A DNA stretch of 64,000 nucleotides, from positions 1 to 64,000 of the forward strand of contig URST01000002.1 in assembly GCA_900550585.1 (NCBI GenBank), given 5' to 3'. The position numbers and the translations under genes are program-made. The notes beneath the pieces were generated by a model. That model did not search any database, was not told the DNA's origin, and worked only from the letters and a program-made list of their open reading frames with translations. Shown here piece by piece: positions 43,845-50,819 of the stretch (its first letter is position 1; each line of letters starts with the position of its first letter). The stretch is from an uncultured Eubacteriales bacterium. Lineage in GTDB: Bacteria > Bacillota > Clostridia > Oscillospirales > Oscillospiraceae.

Positions 43845-44948
43845 TCACCTCAGGGTGCAGGCCAGCCGCGTCTGCTCCTCCCGATGGAACAGGAACACCT
43901 TATGGGGCTTCAGGGCAAAGCACACCGTTTCCCGGGTGGTATCTACGCGGCTGTCGGCGTTGATGATGGCGCGGATGGCCGCGTTTTCACAGTCCGGGTG
44001 GGTGCATACCACGCTGATGTCCCGGCCCATCACCTCCACACGGTCCAGCCCGCAGGTGAGAGGGCCGTCATCGGCCAGCACGAAGCCCTCCGGACGGACG
44101 GCGGCGTATACCGGCTGGTCGCCGACACCCTCCGCGTCCAGTACCGCTGCGCCGCCTATGTACAGCCTGCCGTCCCGGATGCGCCCGTCAAAGACATGGA
44201 TGGGCGGCGTGCCCAGGAATTTGGCGACAAACAGGTTCACGGGGCTGTCGTAGACGTCCTGCGGCCTGCCGATCTGCTGCACCACGCCGTCCCTCATCAC
44301 CACGATCATGTCGGAGATGCTCATGGCCTCCTCCTGATCGTGGGTGACGAACACGGTGGTCACGCTGGTCTGCCGCTGGATGCGGCGGATCTCCTCACGG
44401 GTCTGGAGCCGCAGCCGCGCGTCCAGATTGGACAGCGGCTCGTCCAGCAGCAGCACCCGGGGACGCTTCACCAATGCCCGGGCAATGGCCACGCGCTGCT
44501 GCTGTCCGCCGGACAGCTCACTGGGCTTGCGGTCCATCAGACCCTCCAGCTGCACCAGTCCGGCGGCGTCCAGCGCCCGCTCCGCCATCTCCGCCTTGGT
44601 GAGCTTGTCCGCGCCCCGCAGGTTCTCCAGCGGGAACGTGATGTTCTGCCGCACCGTCAGGTGGGGATACAGGGCGTAGTTCTGGAACACGAGCCCCACG
44701 CCCCGGTTCTCCGGCGGCAGATGGGTCACATCGTCCTCACCGAAGAAGATCTGTCCCTCCGTAGGCTCCAGCAGGCCGCTGATGAGGTTCAGCGCCGTGC
44801 TCTTGCCGCAGCCGGAGGGGCCCAGCAGGCCGATGAGCTGTCCGTCGGGGATCTCAAACGTGAAGTCGTTGACGGCGATGACATCACCGCCCGCCTTTTT
44901 GTTGCGGTTGGGGAATCTCTTGGTCAGATGTTGCAGCGTGACCTTCAT
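43845..44948 (-). CDS. Carbohydrate ABC transporter ATP-binding protein (MalK/UgpC type)
   Basis: This ATPase energises the sugar importer. Walker A is GPSGCGKST, the signature LSGGQQQR, Walker B VLLLDEPLSNLD, and the H-loop VTHDQEEA. The C-terminal TOBE-type regulatory domain follows (about residues 240-367). The start at 44948 (367 residues) follows AAGGAG. A TACAAT -10-like box lies about 85 bp upstream on the minus strand, without a good -35. Confidence 0.94.
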   Translation of the reverse strand: MKVTLQHLTKRFPNRNKKAGGDVIAVNDFTFEIPDGQLIGLLGPSGCGKSTALNLISGLLEPTEGQIFFGEDDVTHLPPENRGVGLVFQNYALYPHLTVRQNITFPLENLRGADKLTKAEMAERALDAAGLVQLEGLMDRKPSELSGGQQQRVAIARALVKRPRVLLLDEPLSNLDARLRLQTREEIRRIQRQTSVTTVFVTHDQEEAMSISDMIVVMRDGVVQQIGRPQDVYDSPVNLFVAKFLGTPPIHVFDGRIRDGRLYIGGAAVLDAEGVGDQPVYAAVRPEGFVLADDGPLTCGLDRVEVMGRDISVVCTHPDCENAAIRAIINADSRVDTTRETVCFALKPHKVFLFHREEQTRLACTLR

Positions 44949-45180
44949 GGCAGTGTCTCCTTGCCTGTATTTTGCGGCCCTCCTCCGCCGGGAGGAAAGG
45001 GCCGTCCGCGATATCCGCACCATTGTACCACAGTTCCCGGCGTAAATCTCCTGTTTTTGCAAAAGTTTCCGGAAAATTTTCCGCCGTCCCGTCAGGCGCC
45101 CGCCGCGCCGCCGGTACATAGAATGAGGTGAGCCGTTTCCGGCTCGATCCGATATGACCACTTCAAAGGAGGAATATCTC

Positions 45181-45687
45181 TTGTATACGGAGAGAACGAC
45201 TGCCGCCGCGGCGGCGGCGCGGGACAGCGCGGCCCGCGACATGGCGCCCCGCAGCGATGCGGCCTGCCGCGAGATGGACGGCCTGCTGCCCGGCACCTGC
45301 GGCAATATGGCGTTTCCCTATATCGCCATGCAGCACGAGAACGCCCAGCGCTACGAGAACCGGGAGGCGCTGCTGCAGGGCACGCTGTTCCCGGGACTGG
45401 ACCTGCCGTTCCGCAAGGAGCTGCGCTCCCGCTTTCCCAAGGTAAACGAGGCCCTGCTGGAGCTGATGGCGCTGGACTTCGCCATCGACGAGCTGGGGCT
45501 GTACCTGACCACCCACCCCAACGACCAGCAGGCGCTGGAGCTGTATTGGAGCTACATCCGGCTGGGCCGGGAGGGGCGCGCCAAATATGAGGAGGCCTAC
45601 GGCCCGCTGCTGCAGACGGACATCACCGAGGGCAGCTTCCGCTGGCTGGATGACCCGTGGCCCTGGGACAAAGGAGGGAACGACTGA
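45181..45687 (+). CDS. cotJB: Fused spore-coat proteins CotJA-CotJB
   Basis: About residues 35-75 match CotJA (YIAMQHENAQRYENREALLQGTLFPGLDLPF) and residues 85-168 match CotJB (LELMALDFAIDELGLYLTTHPND ... FRWLDDPWPWD). In B. subtilis these are two proteins of about 80 residues each; here one frame codes for both, after an Ala-rich lead. The TTG at 45181 is preferred as start since AAAGGAGG is eight bases upstream; the ATG at 45154 has no ribosome site. CATAGAAT at 45117-45124 resembles a SigE -10 box but no matching -35 is seen. It overlaps cotJC by one base. Confidence 0.85.
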   Translation: MYTERTTAAAAAARDSAARDMAPRSDAACREMDGLLPGTCGNMAFPYIAMQHENAQRYENREALLQGTLFPGLDLPFRKELRSRFPKVNEALLELMALDFAIDELGLYLTTHPNDQQALELYWSYIRLGREGRAKYEEAYGPLLQTDITEGSFRWLDDPWPWDKGGND

Positions 45688-45803
45688 TGTTTGTCTATGA
45701 GAAGAAGCTGCAATACCCGGTGAAGATCAAAAACGCCAACCCCAGACTGGCGGCGCTGATTATTTCCCAGTACGGGGGCCCTTACTCCATTAAGCTACGA
45801 TAA
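45687..45803 (+). pseudogene. cotJC: cotJC 5' fragment, interrupted by prophage
   Basis: CotJC is a spore-coat manganese-catalase-like protein. The fragment begins normally (MFVYEKKLQYPVKIKNANP ... IISQYGG) with AAGGAGGG upstream and its ATG overlapping the CotJB stop (TGATG). After about residue 32 the sequence no longer follows CotJC, where the family continues with a DGEL-AALRYL-type block, and runs into YSIKLR and a stop. The missing 3' part should lie at the far end of the prophage, outside the window. Excision could restore the gene, so it may be a reversible interruption rather than decay. Confidence 0.85.
45774..45782. other. Approximate left attachment junction (attL) within cotJC
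   Basis: CotJC similarity ends in the codons for Gly30-Gly31-Pro32 (bases GGGGGCCCT), after which the sequence turns AT-rich and unrelated. The exact two-base crossover of the serine recombinase cannot be set without the right junction. Confidence 0.65.
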
Positions 45804-45819
45804 AGGGTAAAAAAATAGA

Positions 45820-47277
45820 TTAGTCCAGCAGGAGCCGGTAATGGATGGTCAACTGGTTCTGCGCCTTGTCCCAGTCGATGCGCTCGATGATGGAGCGGGC
45901 GGCGGTGCAGCGCTGCTCCAGAGTGGCGCTTTCGTTGGTGATGGTGGCCAGTGCCTGCCGAATGGCGCTGCGCATGAGCTTCGGATCGCCGCGCCGGTGG
46001 TTCTCCTTCTCGGCATCACGGATGGCATCGTCGATGCGCTGGAGCTGGGTCTGCGCCTCCTCCTTAGCCTGGCGGTATTCCTCCATGGTATCAATACCGG
46101 AGAGAAAAGCCTCTCGTAGGCGTTCCAGTCGGCGCTCGGTAGAAACGCGCTGGGTGCGGAGTGTAGCCATAACGTCACCGGCTTTTTCCGTGACACGCAG
46201 GATCTCATAGTGAAGATCATCGGCAGTGCTGGCGTCGGCTTGCAGGCGGCGGAGGATGGCATCCTTCAGAATGTCGCCATTGATATGCTGAGACGTGGTG
46301 CAGCGGCCCCGCACATAGTTGTTGCATTTCCACCAGTTAGGCTTGGCAAAAACCATGGTGCCGCCGCAGGAGGCGCAGCGGACAAGACCGCTGATCCAGT
46401 CCTTGTTGCTGCCGAGGGGGCGGCCGTGGTAGGGCATGGCGGCCTTGGCCTGAGCGATGCGCTGCTGGGTCTGGTTGAACAGTTCCTCGCTGACCAGAGG
46501 CTCATGCTTGCCGTCCACAAGAATGATATTGGGATCATCGAAGTTCCGGCGGGAGCGGCCGGCGGGATTCCAGCGCAGCTTGCCGATGTACACGGGATTG
46601 CGAAGGATGTACTCTACGGTGCGGTTTTCAAAGGGGCTGCCGCGATGGGTGCGGACGCCGGCGGCGTTGAGCCAGCGGGCCAGCGTATAACAGCCCTCGC
46701 CCTCGTTGTACCGGCGGAACATCTCGCGGACATACATGGCCTCCTCCGGCGATGGCGTGAGCACGTTGTCCACTACGGTATAGCCGAAAGCGGGATTGGA
46801 CTGGAGCTCGCCGCGCCGGTGCTTCTCCTCCATGCCGCGCTTGACGTCCTCGGCGAGGTTGATGGAGTAATACTCGTCCATGGCCTCGATCATGGATTCC
46901 ATGATGACGCCCATTTTGCCCTCGTCAATAGGCTCCTTGATGGAGATGACGTCGATCTTCAGCTGTTTGCGGAGGATGCTCTTGTAGTACACGGCGTCGT
47001 CACGGTTGCGGGCGAAGCGGGAGAACTTCCAGAGCAGGATGGCGTCAAAGGGCTTGGGCTTTGTTTTGGCGGTGGCGATGAGCCGACGGAACTCGTCACG
47101 GCCCGTGACCTTACGGCCGGTCTTGGCCTCGTCCACAAAGACAAACTCATCCGGCACCAGGTAGTCGTTGGCGGCGGCCCACTTGCGTATCTCCACCAGC
47201 TGGGAGGCGGGGGAAAGCTCCACCTGATCGTCGGTGGACACGCGGATGTAGGCGGCAGCGGTTTTGAACTCAGTCAT
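45820..47277 (-). CDS. Large serine recombinase (site-specific integrase/excisionase)
   Basis: This enzyme should integrate and excise the prophage. The N-terminal resolvase domain has catalytic Ser14 (AAAYIRVSTDDQ) and Arg residues in LLWKFSRFARN; the recombinase domain spans about residues 155-290 (NPAFGYTVVDN ...); a zinc ribbon uses Cys301, Cys304, Cys318 and Cys326; a coiled coil follows (about 355-445). Its 485 residues fit the group that includes SpoIVCA. The gene ends about 40 bp from the cotJC junction. CATAAATA on the minus strand near 47312 is only a poor SigE -10 and no -35 is seen. Confidence 0.95.
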   Translation of the reverse strand: MTEFKTAAAYIRVSTDDQVELSPASQLVEIRKWAAANDYLVPDEFVFVDEAKTGRKVTGRDEFRRLIATAKTKPKPFDAILLWKFSRFARNRDDAVYYKSILRKQLKIDVISIKEPIDEGKMGVIMESMIEAMDEYYSINLAEDVKRGMEEKHRRGELQSNPAFGYTVVDNVLTPSPEEAMYVREMFRRYNEGEGCYTLARWLNAAGVRTHRGSPFENRTVEYILRNPVYIGKLRWNPAGRSRRNFDDPNIILVDGKHEPLVSEELFNQTQQRIAQAKAAMPYHGRPLGSNKDWISGLVRCASCGGTMVFAKPNWWKCNNYVRGRCTTSQHINGDILKDAILRRLQADASTADDLHYEILRVTEKAGDVMATLRTQRVSTERRLERLREAFLSGIDTMEEYRQAKEEAQTQLQRIDDAIRDAEKENHRRGDPKLMRSAIRQALATITNESATLEQRCTAARSIIERIDWDKAQNQLTIHYRLLLD

Positions 47278-47313
47278 GGGGGCCTCCTTGTGGGTACCAA
47301 CTTATATTTATGA

Positions 47314-47347
47314 GCCAGCCCGTTCCGGGAAACCGGGGCGGGCTGGC
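47314..47347 (+). terminator. Hairpin between recombinase and repressor genes
   Basis: GCCAGCCCG pairs with CGGGCTGGC with a GC-rich loop. The T-rich tail (CTTTTCTC) is on the plus strand, so as a terminator it would stop transcription opposite to both flanking genes; on the minus strand it could still form an intercistronic stem. Confidence 0.5.
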
Positions 47348-47379
47348 CTTTTCTCATCGGCGCTTAAAGTCTACATGGA

Positions 47380-47979
47380 TCACATTGCCTTGTCGCCGGA
47401 CGCGGAGGGGTTTTTTCTGTATTTATTAAGAATACAGAGTATGGCGGCTCTGTCGTCTTCGGATGCTTGGCGATAGAGCTCAATTAGCGACTGTTCCTCT
47501 TTTGTGACGCGGAAACTCCCCGTTACAATTTTTTCATTTTCAACCATGTAGAAGTTTCGCTTCAAAATACTGTCAACATCCATACAGAAGTGATCAGCGA
47601 GGAGTTCAAGATGTGTAATGGTGGGTTCAGACAATCCGCGTTCATAGCTGTTGTACAGGGCCTCGGACACTCCGATGGCATCGGCAACTTGTGTGGCGGA
47701 TTCCCCGCTATTCTCCCGAAGCTTGATAAGCATACTACCGTCCCAGCGGTTTGAAGAGGGGGTTCCGAGTTGGGGGTCATCAGAGAGTCCAAGAAGATAA
47801 TCTGTGGAGACACAGAATAGTGCAGATAACTGCTTTAAGTTTTCGGCGGTGGGGTAATTCTTTTTATTTTCCCAACCGGAAATAGACGGCGCTTTAACGT
47901 TCAAGGTTATAGAAACCTCCTTTTGACTCATGCCGGCGCGTTCACGCGCTTTGAGGATATTGTTGGGGCAAGCGGGCAT
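47380..47979 (-). CDS. Phage repressor-type regulator with two HTH domains
   Basis: The 199-residue protein contains two Cro/C1-type helix-turn-helix domains: about residues 7-62 (ILKARERAGMSQKEVSITLNVKAPSISGWEN) and about 84-140 (LIKLRENSGESATQVADAIGVSEALYNSYERG). No LexA-type peptidase domain is present, so induction by self-cleavage is unlikely. AAAAGGAG precedes the start. It is transcribed from the divergent control region at 48023-48100 and lies upstream of the recombinase, the usual lysogeny arrangement. Confidence 0.88.
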   Translation of the reverse strand: MPACPNNILKARERAGMSQKEVSITLNVKAPSISGWENKKNYPTAENLKQLSALFCVSTDYLLGLSDDPQLGTPSSNRWDGSMLIKLRENSGESATQVADAIGVSEALYNSYERGLSEPTITHLELLADHFCMDVDSILKRNFYMVENEKIVTGSFRVTKEEQSLIELYRQASEDDRAAILCILNKYRKNPSASGDKAM

Positions 47980-48022
47980 TTTATCATCTCCTTTTCATTA
48001 AGGCATATGTTAACACGGCAAA

Positions 48023-48100
48023 TAGGTTAGGGCAAGACTAATATTTTAGGTTAAACCTATTGACAATAGGGCAAACCTATGCTATGTTAGGTTAAACCTA
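48023..48100. promoter_or_regulatory. Phage lysis-lysogeny control region: divergent promoters and operator array
   Basis: The palindrome TAGGTTAAACCTA occurs at 48047-48059 and 48088-48100, a variant TAGGGCAAACCTA at 48067-48079 and a half site TAGGTTAGGGCAA at 48023, about 20-24 bp apart. Plus promoter: TTGACA (48060) and TATGTT (48083) with 17 bp. Minus promoter: TTGTCA (48061-48066) and TATTAG (48038-48043) with 17 bp. The -35 boxes overlap and operators cover the spacers and the plus -10. Confidence 0.88.
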
Positions 48101-48122
48101 ACTAAGGAGGTGACGATGTTAA

Positions 48123-48458
48123 GTGGTGAACATTCGATATGTACGCGAAAGACTTGGACTCAAGCAGGGCGAAGTAGCAAAGGCAGTGGGAGTCGCACAG
48201 GCAACCTACTGCAACATCGAAAACGGAAAGAGTGCTCCGTCCGTAGACAGTGCGAAAAAAATCGGGAGAGTGCTCGGTGTTGATTGGTGGCTGCTGTTCG
48301 AGGACGGAGCAGAACTGACACCGGACGAGGAACGCTTTCTTGAGGACTTCCGCATGGCCAGCGCAGAGGAGCAGGCCGCGATCCGGCGGCGGCTGATACG
48401 AAGTGTAAACGGAGGAAACTATGACACCAGAAGAAATGATTCGGCGGGAGCTGAATAA
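48123..48458 (+). CDS. XRE-family early regulator (Cro-like)
   Basis: Residues about 3-60 form a helix-turn-helix (IRYVRERLGLKQGEVAKAVGVAQATYCNIENGKSAPS), followed by WWLLFEDGAE and a short helical tail; 111 residues. As the first gene of the early transcript facing the repressor, it is the natural Cro counterpart. The GTG at 48123 lies 12 bases after AAGGAGG; an ATG at 48116 is closer but out of frame. Confidence 0.82.
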   Translation: MVNIRYVRERLGLKQGEVAKAVGVAQATYCNIENGKSAPSVDSAKKIGRVLGVDWWLLFEDGAELTPDEERFLEDFRMASAEEQAAIRRRLIRSVNGGNYDTRRNDSAGAE

Positions 48459-48618
48459 GCGCAGCATGACAATGGCTGCGGCAAGCAGGCGGTCAGGCGT
48501 GAAGTATTCGACGCTGCAATCCGCTCTGGCGGGGCGGACGAAGCTGAATGTCTATGCGTATCTGTCACTCTGCCTGCTGCTGAACGTTGACCCGCGTACG
48601 TACAGGAATGCTGGATGA
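48421..48618 (+). CDS. Small XRE/Cro-type DNA-binding protein
   Basis: The 65-residue protein is almost only a helix-turn-helix (MIRRELNKRSMTMAAASRRSGVKYSTLQSALAGRTKLNVYAYLSLCLLL). It overlaps the previous gene by 38 bp, with GGAGG upstream inside it. It probably tunes the same control region or the early promoter. Confidence 0.8.
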   Translation: MTPEEMIRRELNKRSMTMAAASRRSGVKYSTLQSALAGRTKLNVYAYLSLCLLLNVDPRTYRNAG

Positions 48619-48681
48619 CTTTATGCAAGTGCTCTTAAAAGAGGGCATGAAAAAACAGCCGAGGGGAGGAGGGAATTGGAC

Positions 48682-48861
48682 GTGAAAAACGCAAAAGAAA
48701 AATGCGCTGTCGAACCAAGAGGGGTGGACAGCGCAAGAGTGGTGACGGTGATCGAGACCAAAGAGGAGGTCGGGCACGGTACACCAGAAGATCCGTTTCG
48801 TATCGTAGCCAAGTATTGGAGCCTTGACGGGAAGCTGCTGGGGACGTACCCGGTTCAATGA
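48682..48861 (+). CDS. Small phage protein of unknown function
   Basis: The 59-residue protein has a conserved-looking second half, VTVIETKEEVGHGTPEDPFRIVAKYWSLDGKLLGTYPVQ. The GTG at 48682 is preferred to the TTG at 48676, as GGAGGAGGG is about 8 bases upstream of it. Its end overlaps the end of the minus-strand DUF4145 gene by seven bases. Confidence 0.7.
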   Translation: MKNAKEKCAVEPRGVDSARVVTVIETKEEVGHGTPEDPFRIVAKYWSLDGKLLGTYPVQ

Positions 48862-49535
48862 GCCGGAGACATTGAAGCGGCGTCCTCTACGGCAAGTTCC
48901 ATGCTGATGTAATGCAAGATGGCTGCGATGAATTTCTTCATATCCGACACATCGCGGTTTTCATACTTCCGGATATAATGCGTTTCATCGTTGCCGATCC
49001 ATACGGCACGACTGGCAGGTGTATTGATTTTTTCATATGTAATGTAGTTAGAGATACATTGGCTTAAGCTGAGTCTCTCAATCTTGTCGCCATTTTCCGG
49101 GTACACGTGCTTGCAGTAGTCCTTGACTAAAAACTCCAGGGCTTTCCGGTAGCCGATACCGGCTATCTCATCAAGGCCGCGACTTTCCGCTTCAAGGGCT
49201 TGGTTGTAGATTTTCACAAACTGCGGTGACAAGTCTTTGATACTATCCTCGAACTGCTGCGCGGAATAGAACTCAGGCGCACAGTAATCGAGGTAGGGGG
49301 ACATAGGGCAATCGGGTAGTTCACTGTCCATAAAGTGAGCAACAAAGGGACGGAAACAATGCGGACAGGTATAGAAGACGGCGAGATGGCGATTGCCTAA
49401 ATCGTCCTTATACCATTCCTCATCTATGCGATTAGGCACGATTGCAAAGTGGCAGAGCGGGCAGGCTTCCGGTTCGCTGTAAGTAACTGGTGTGGGGAAT
49501 TCGTCTTCAAAAAAGGATTGAGCTTGACGTTTCAC
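48855..49535 (-). CDS. DUF4145 domain protein, minus-strand accessory gene
   Basis: The protein has an N-terminal zinc-ribbon-like region (CPLCHFAIV and CPHCFRPFV) and a C-terminal DUF4145-type helical domain with GIGYRKALEFLVKDYC and RAVWIGNDETHYIRKYENRD. DUF4145 domains occur in restriction-related and other defence-type proteins, but many have no known role. It is on the strand opposite to the early genes, as phage accessory (moron) genes often are. The start is uncertain: GTG 49535 follows AAAGGTGGG, while GTG 49547 lies inside that site. Confidence 0.78.
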   Translation of the reverse strand: MKRQAQSFFEDEFPTPVTYSEPEACPLCHFAIVPNRIDEEWYKDDLGNRHLAVFYTCPHCFRPFVAHFMDSELPDCPMSPYLDYCAPEFYSAQQFEDSIKDLSPQFVKIYNQALEAESRGLDEIAGIGYRKALEFLVKDYCKHVYPENGDKIERLSLSQCISNYITYEKINTPASRAVWIGNDETHYIRKYENRDVSDMKKFIAAILHYISMELAVEDAASMSPAH

Positions 49536-49585
49536 CAAATATCCCACCTTTCATCACAAATGTATGTTACGAGAGCATCGAGGGG

Positions 49586-49813
49586 TCAATGAGCCAGGCG
49601 TTCCGGCTGGTCGGAATGGGATGAGTCGTTCACAAAGTGCATCTCCGGGTAGATGTAGGAAAGGCGGCCCGTCAGGTGGTCGATCTTCCGGAGAAGAAAG
49701 CGGTCTCTTTTGAGCAGTCTGCTCTTGCGCTCGATCTGGTGGCGCAGACAGTCGATCAGAAAATAAGCCTCAAGAGCATCGTGCGACGTGAAGTGACGCG
49801 GCGAGTCAGACAT
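49586..49813 (-). CDS. Small charged protein, minus-strand accessory gene
   Basis: The 75-residue protein is rich in His, Arg and Asp (HQIERKSRLLKRDRFLLRKIDHLTG). AAGGGGGTG lies before the ATG at 49813. It precedes the DUF4145 gene by 50 bp on the same strand and may be cotranscribed. No family is recognised. Confidence 0.6.
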   Translation of the reverse strand: MSDSPRHFTSHDALEAYFLIDCLRHQIERKSRLLKRDRFLLRKIDHLTGRLSYIYPEMHFVNDSSHSDQPERLAH

Positions 49814-49927
49814 GATTTCACCCCCTTCCGAGGGGTATGGTAGCACATTGGCGAAAAATTAGCAAGAGCCATAGGACAGCCCCGGCGGGGCATAAAAATC
49901 AATTATCGAAGGAAGGAGCGTGACGGC

Positions 49928-50134
49928 ATGGCGAAAAGGGAACGGCCGCCCATTACGGTGAAGGCCTACGTCAAGGTGAACGGCGTGGAGACGGACGTGG
50001 ACACGCTGAACGCGGAGCAGCGCCGACAGCTGGGGACGGCTATCAAGGTGACGATGCTCAACGAGCTTTTCGCCGGGAAGGTCCGCTTCTATCCGGCAAG
50101 CGAGGACAACACACAAAGGAGGACAGGGTCATGA
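49928..50134 (+). CDS. Small phage protein of unknown function
   Basis: This 68-residue charged protein (PPITVKAYVKVNGVETDVDTLNAEQRRQLGTAIKVTMLNELF) has GAAGGAGCG upstream and overlaps the next gene by four bases (ATGA). Its compact shape is common in early phage operons; the function is unknown. Confidence 0.7.
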   Translation: MAKRERPPITVKAYVKVNGVETDVDTLNAEQRRQLGTAIKVTMLNELFAGKVRFYPASEDNTQRRTGS

Positions 50135-50232
50135 CAGTATTCGGGTGGATCTGCACCTACATAGGGGCGGCCACGCTGGCCTGCGGCGTGATCCGTCTGG
50201 TGGACAAGCTGGGCGGTGGTCACCGTGGGTGA
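50131..50232 (+). CDS. 33-residue membrane peptide
   Basis: An ATG overlapping the previous stop codes MTVFGWICTYIGAATLACGVIRLVDKLGGGHRG, with one hydrophobic span. AAAGGAGGACAGG precedes it. Such tiny membrane proteins are common in prophages; the assignment rests on ribosome site, overlap and composition. Confidence 0.6.
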   Translation: MTVFGWICTYIGAATLACGVIRLVDKLGGGHRG

Positions 50233-50242
50233 GGTGCGCGGC

Positions 50243-50473
50243 GTGCCGCAGCCGCCCTGCCGGGACTGCGCTGACCGGCGGGTGGGGTGCCACGGGACCG
50301 ATGAAAGCGGCGCGTGGCGCTGCGACGCCTACGGCGCGTATCAGGCGGAGATGGACAAGCTCCGGTCCGCCAAGCGGGAGACCAAGGACGCGGCGGACGT
50401 GATGCGCTGGTACGCCAGAGCGCGGACGGCGCGGCTGATGCAGCGGCGGAATCTGGATTCAAAAAGGAGGTGA
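50243..50473 (+). CDS. Small cysteine-rich phage protein
   Basis: The motif CRDCADRRVGCHG with a later Cys and helical tail (AYQAEMDKLRSAKRETKDAADVMRW) is a zinc-binding pattern seen in many Clostridia prophage small proteins. GTG 50243 follows GAGGTG by six bases; earlier in-frame GTG codons (50216, 50225) have weaker sites. The role is unknown. Confidence 0.65.
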   Translation: MPQPPCRDCADRRVGCHGTDESGAWRCDAYGAYQAEMDKLRSAKRETKDAADVMRWYARARTARLMQRRNLDSKRR

Positions 50474-50478
50474 CCGCC

Positions 50479-50796
50479 ATGGCGGCGGCAAAGAAGGAAT
50501 GGCTGTGGTTCGTGGCCTGCGAGGGCCATGTGACGGCCCCGGTGATCGCGGAGAACTGGGAGCAGGCCACCGTGGAGGCGGCCCGGTTCTGGGGCGTCCG
50601 GTGGGGCGCCGTGGCGACCATGTGTGAGCTGCAGGAGAAGCGGCCGGTGATACGGAACGTGTGCTGCCGGTGCGGCACATGGTTCCACGGCAGCGGCGTG
50701 GTGTGCGACCACTGCCGCAGCGAGGCCGAGATCGAGGAGCGCCGCGCCAGAGCGGCGAAGAAAAACTATTTCCGACGGCTGAACGCCGGGGTGTGA
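50479..50796 (+). CDS. Phage protein with zinc-finger-like cysteines
   Basis: The 105-residue protein begins EWLWFVACEGHVTAPVIAENWEQATVEAARFWG, and ends with CCRCGTWFHGSGVVCDHCRSEAEIEERR, a four-cysteine zinc-ribbon. AAAAGGAGGTG lies seven bases before the ATG; the frame is open further upstream but only the 50479 start has a ribosome site. The function is unknown. Confidence 0.7.
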   Translation: MAAAKKEWLWFVACEGHVTAPVIAENWEQATVEAARFWGVRWGAVATMCELQEKRPVIRNVCCRCGTWFHGSGVVCDHCRSEAEIEERRARAAKKNYFRRLNAGV

Positions 50797-50819
50797 TGAA
50801 GGACAGGAGGAATGCGCGA

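Noticed and set aside
45117..45124. Firm SigE promoter for cotJ
   Set aside because: CATAGAAT fits a SigE -10 but 14 bp upstream is only GC-rich sequence with no ATATT-type -35, so I did not list it as a promoter.
48047..48100. Short CRISPR-like repeat-spacer array
   Set aside because: The repeats are 13-bp palindromes placed over promoters at about 20-bp steps, which fits operators; no array of longer repeats or cas genes is present anywhere in the window.
48116..48290. Alternative frame from ATG 48116 with well-spaced AAGGAGG
   Set aside because: It gives an unconvincing Ser/Arg-rich peptide, while the frame from GTG 48123 codes a clear helix-turn-helix protein.
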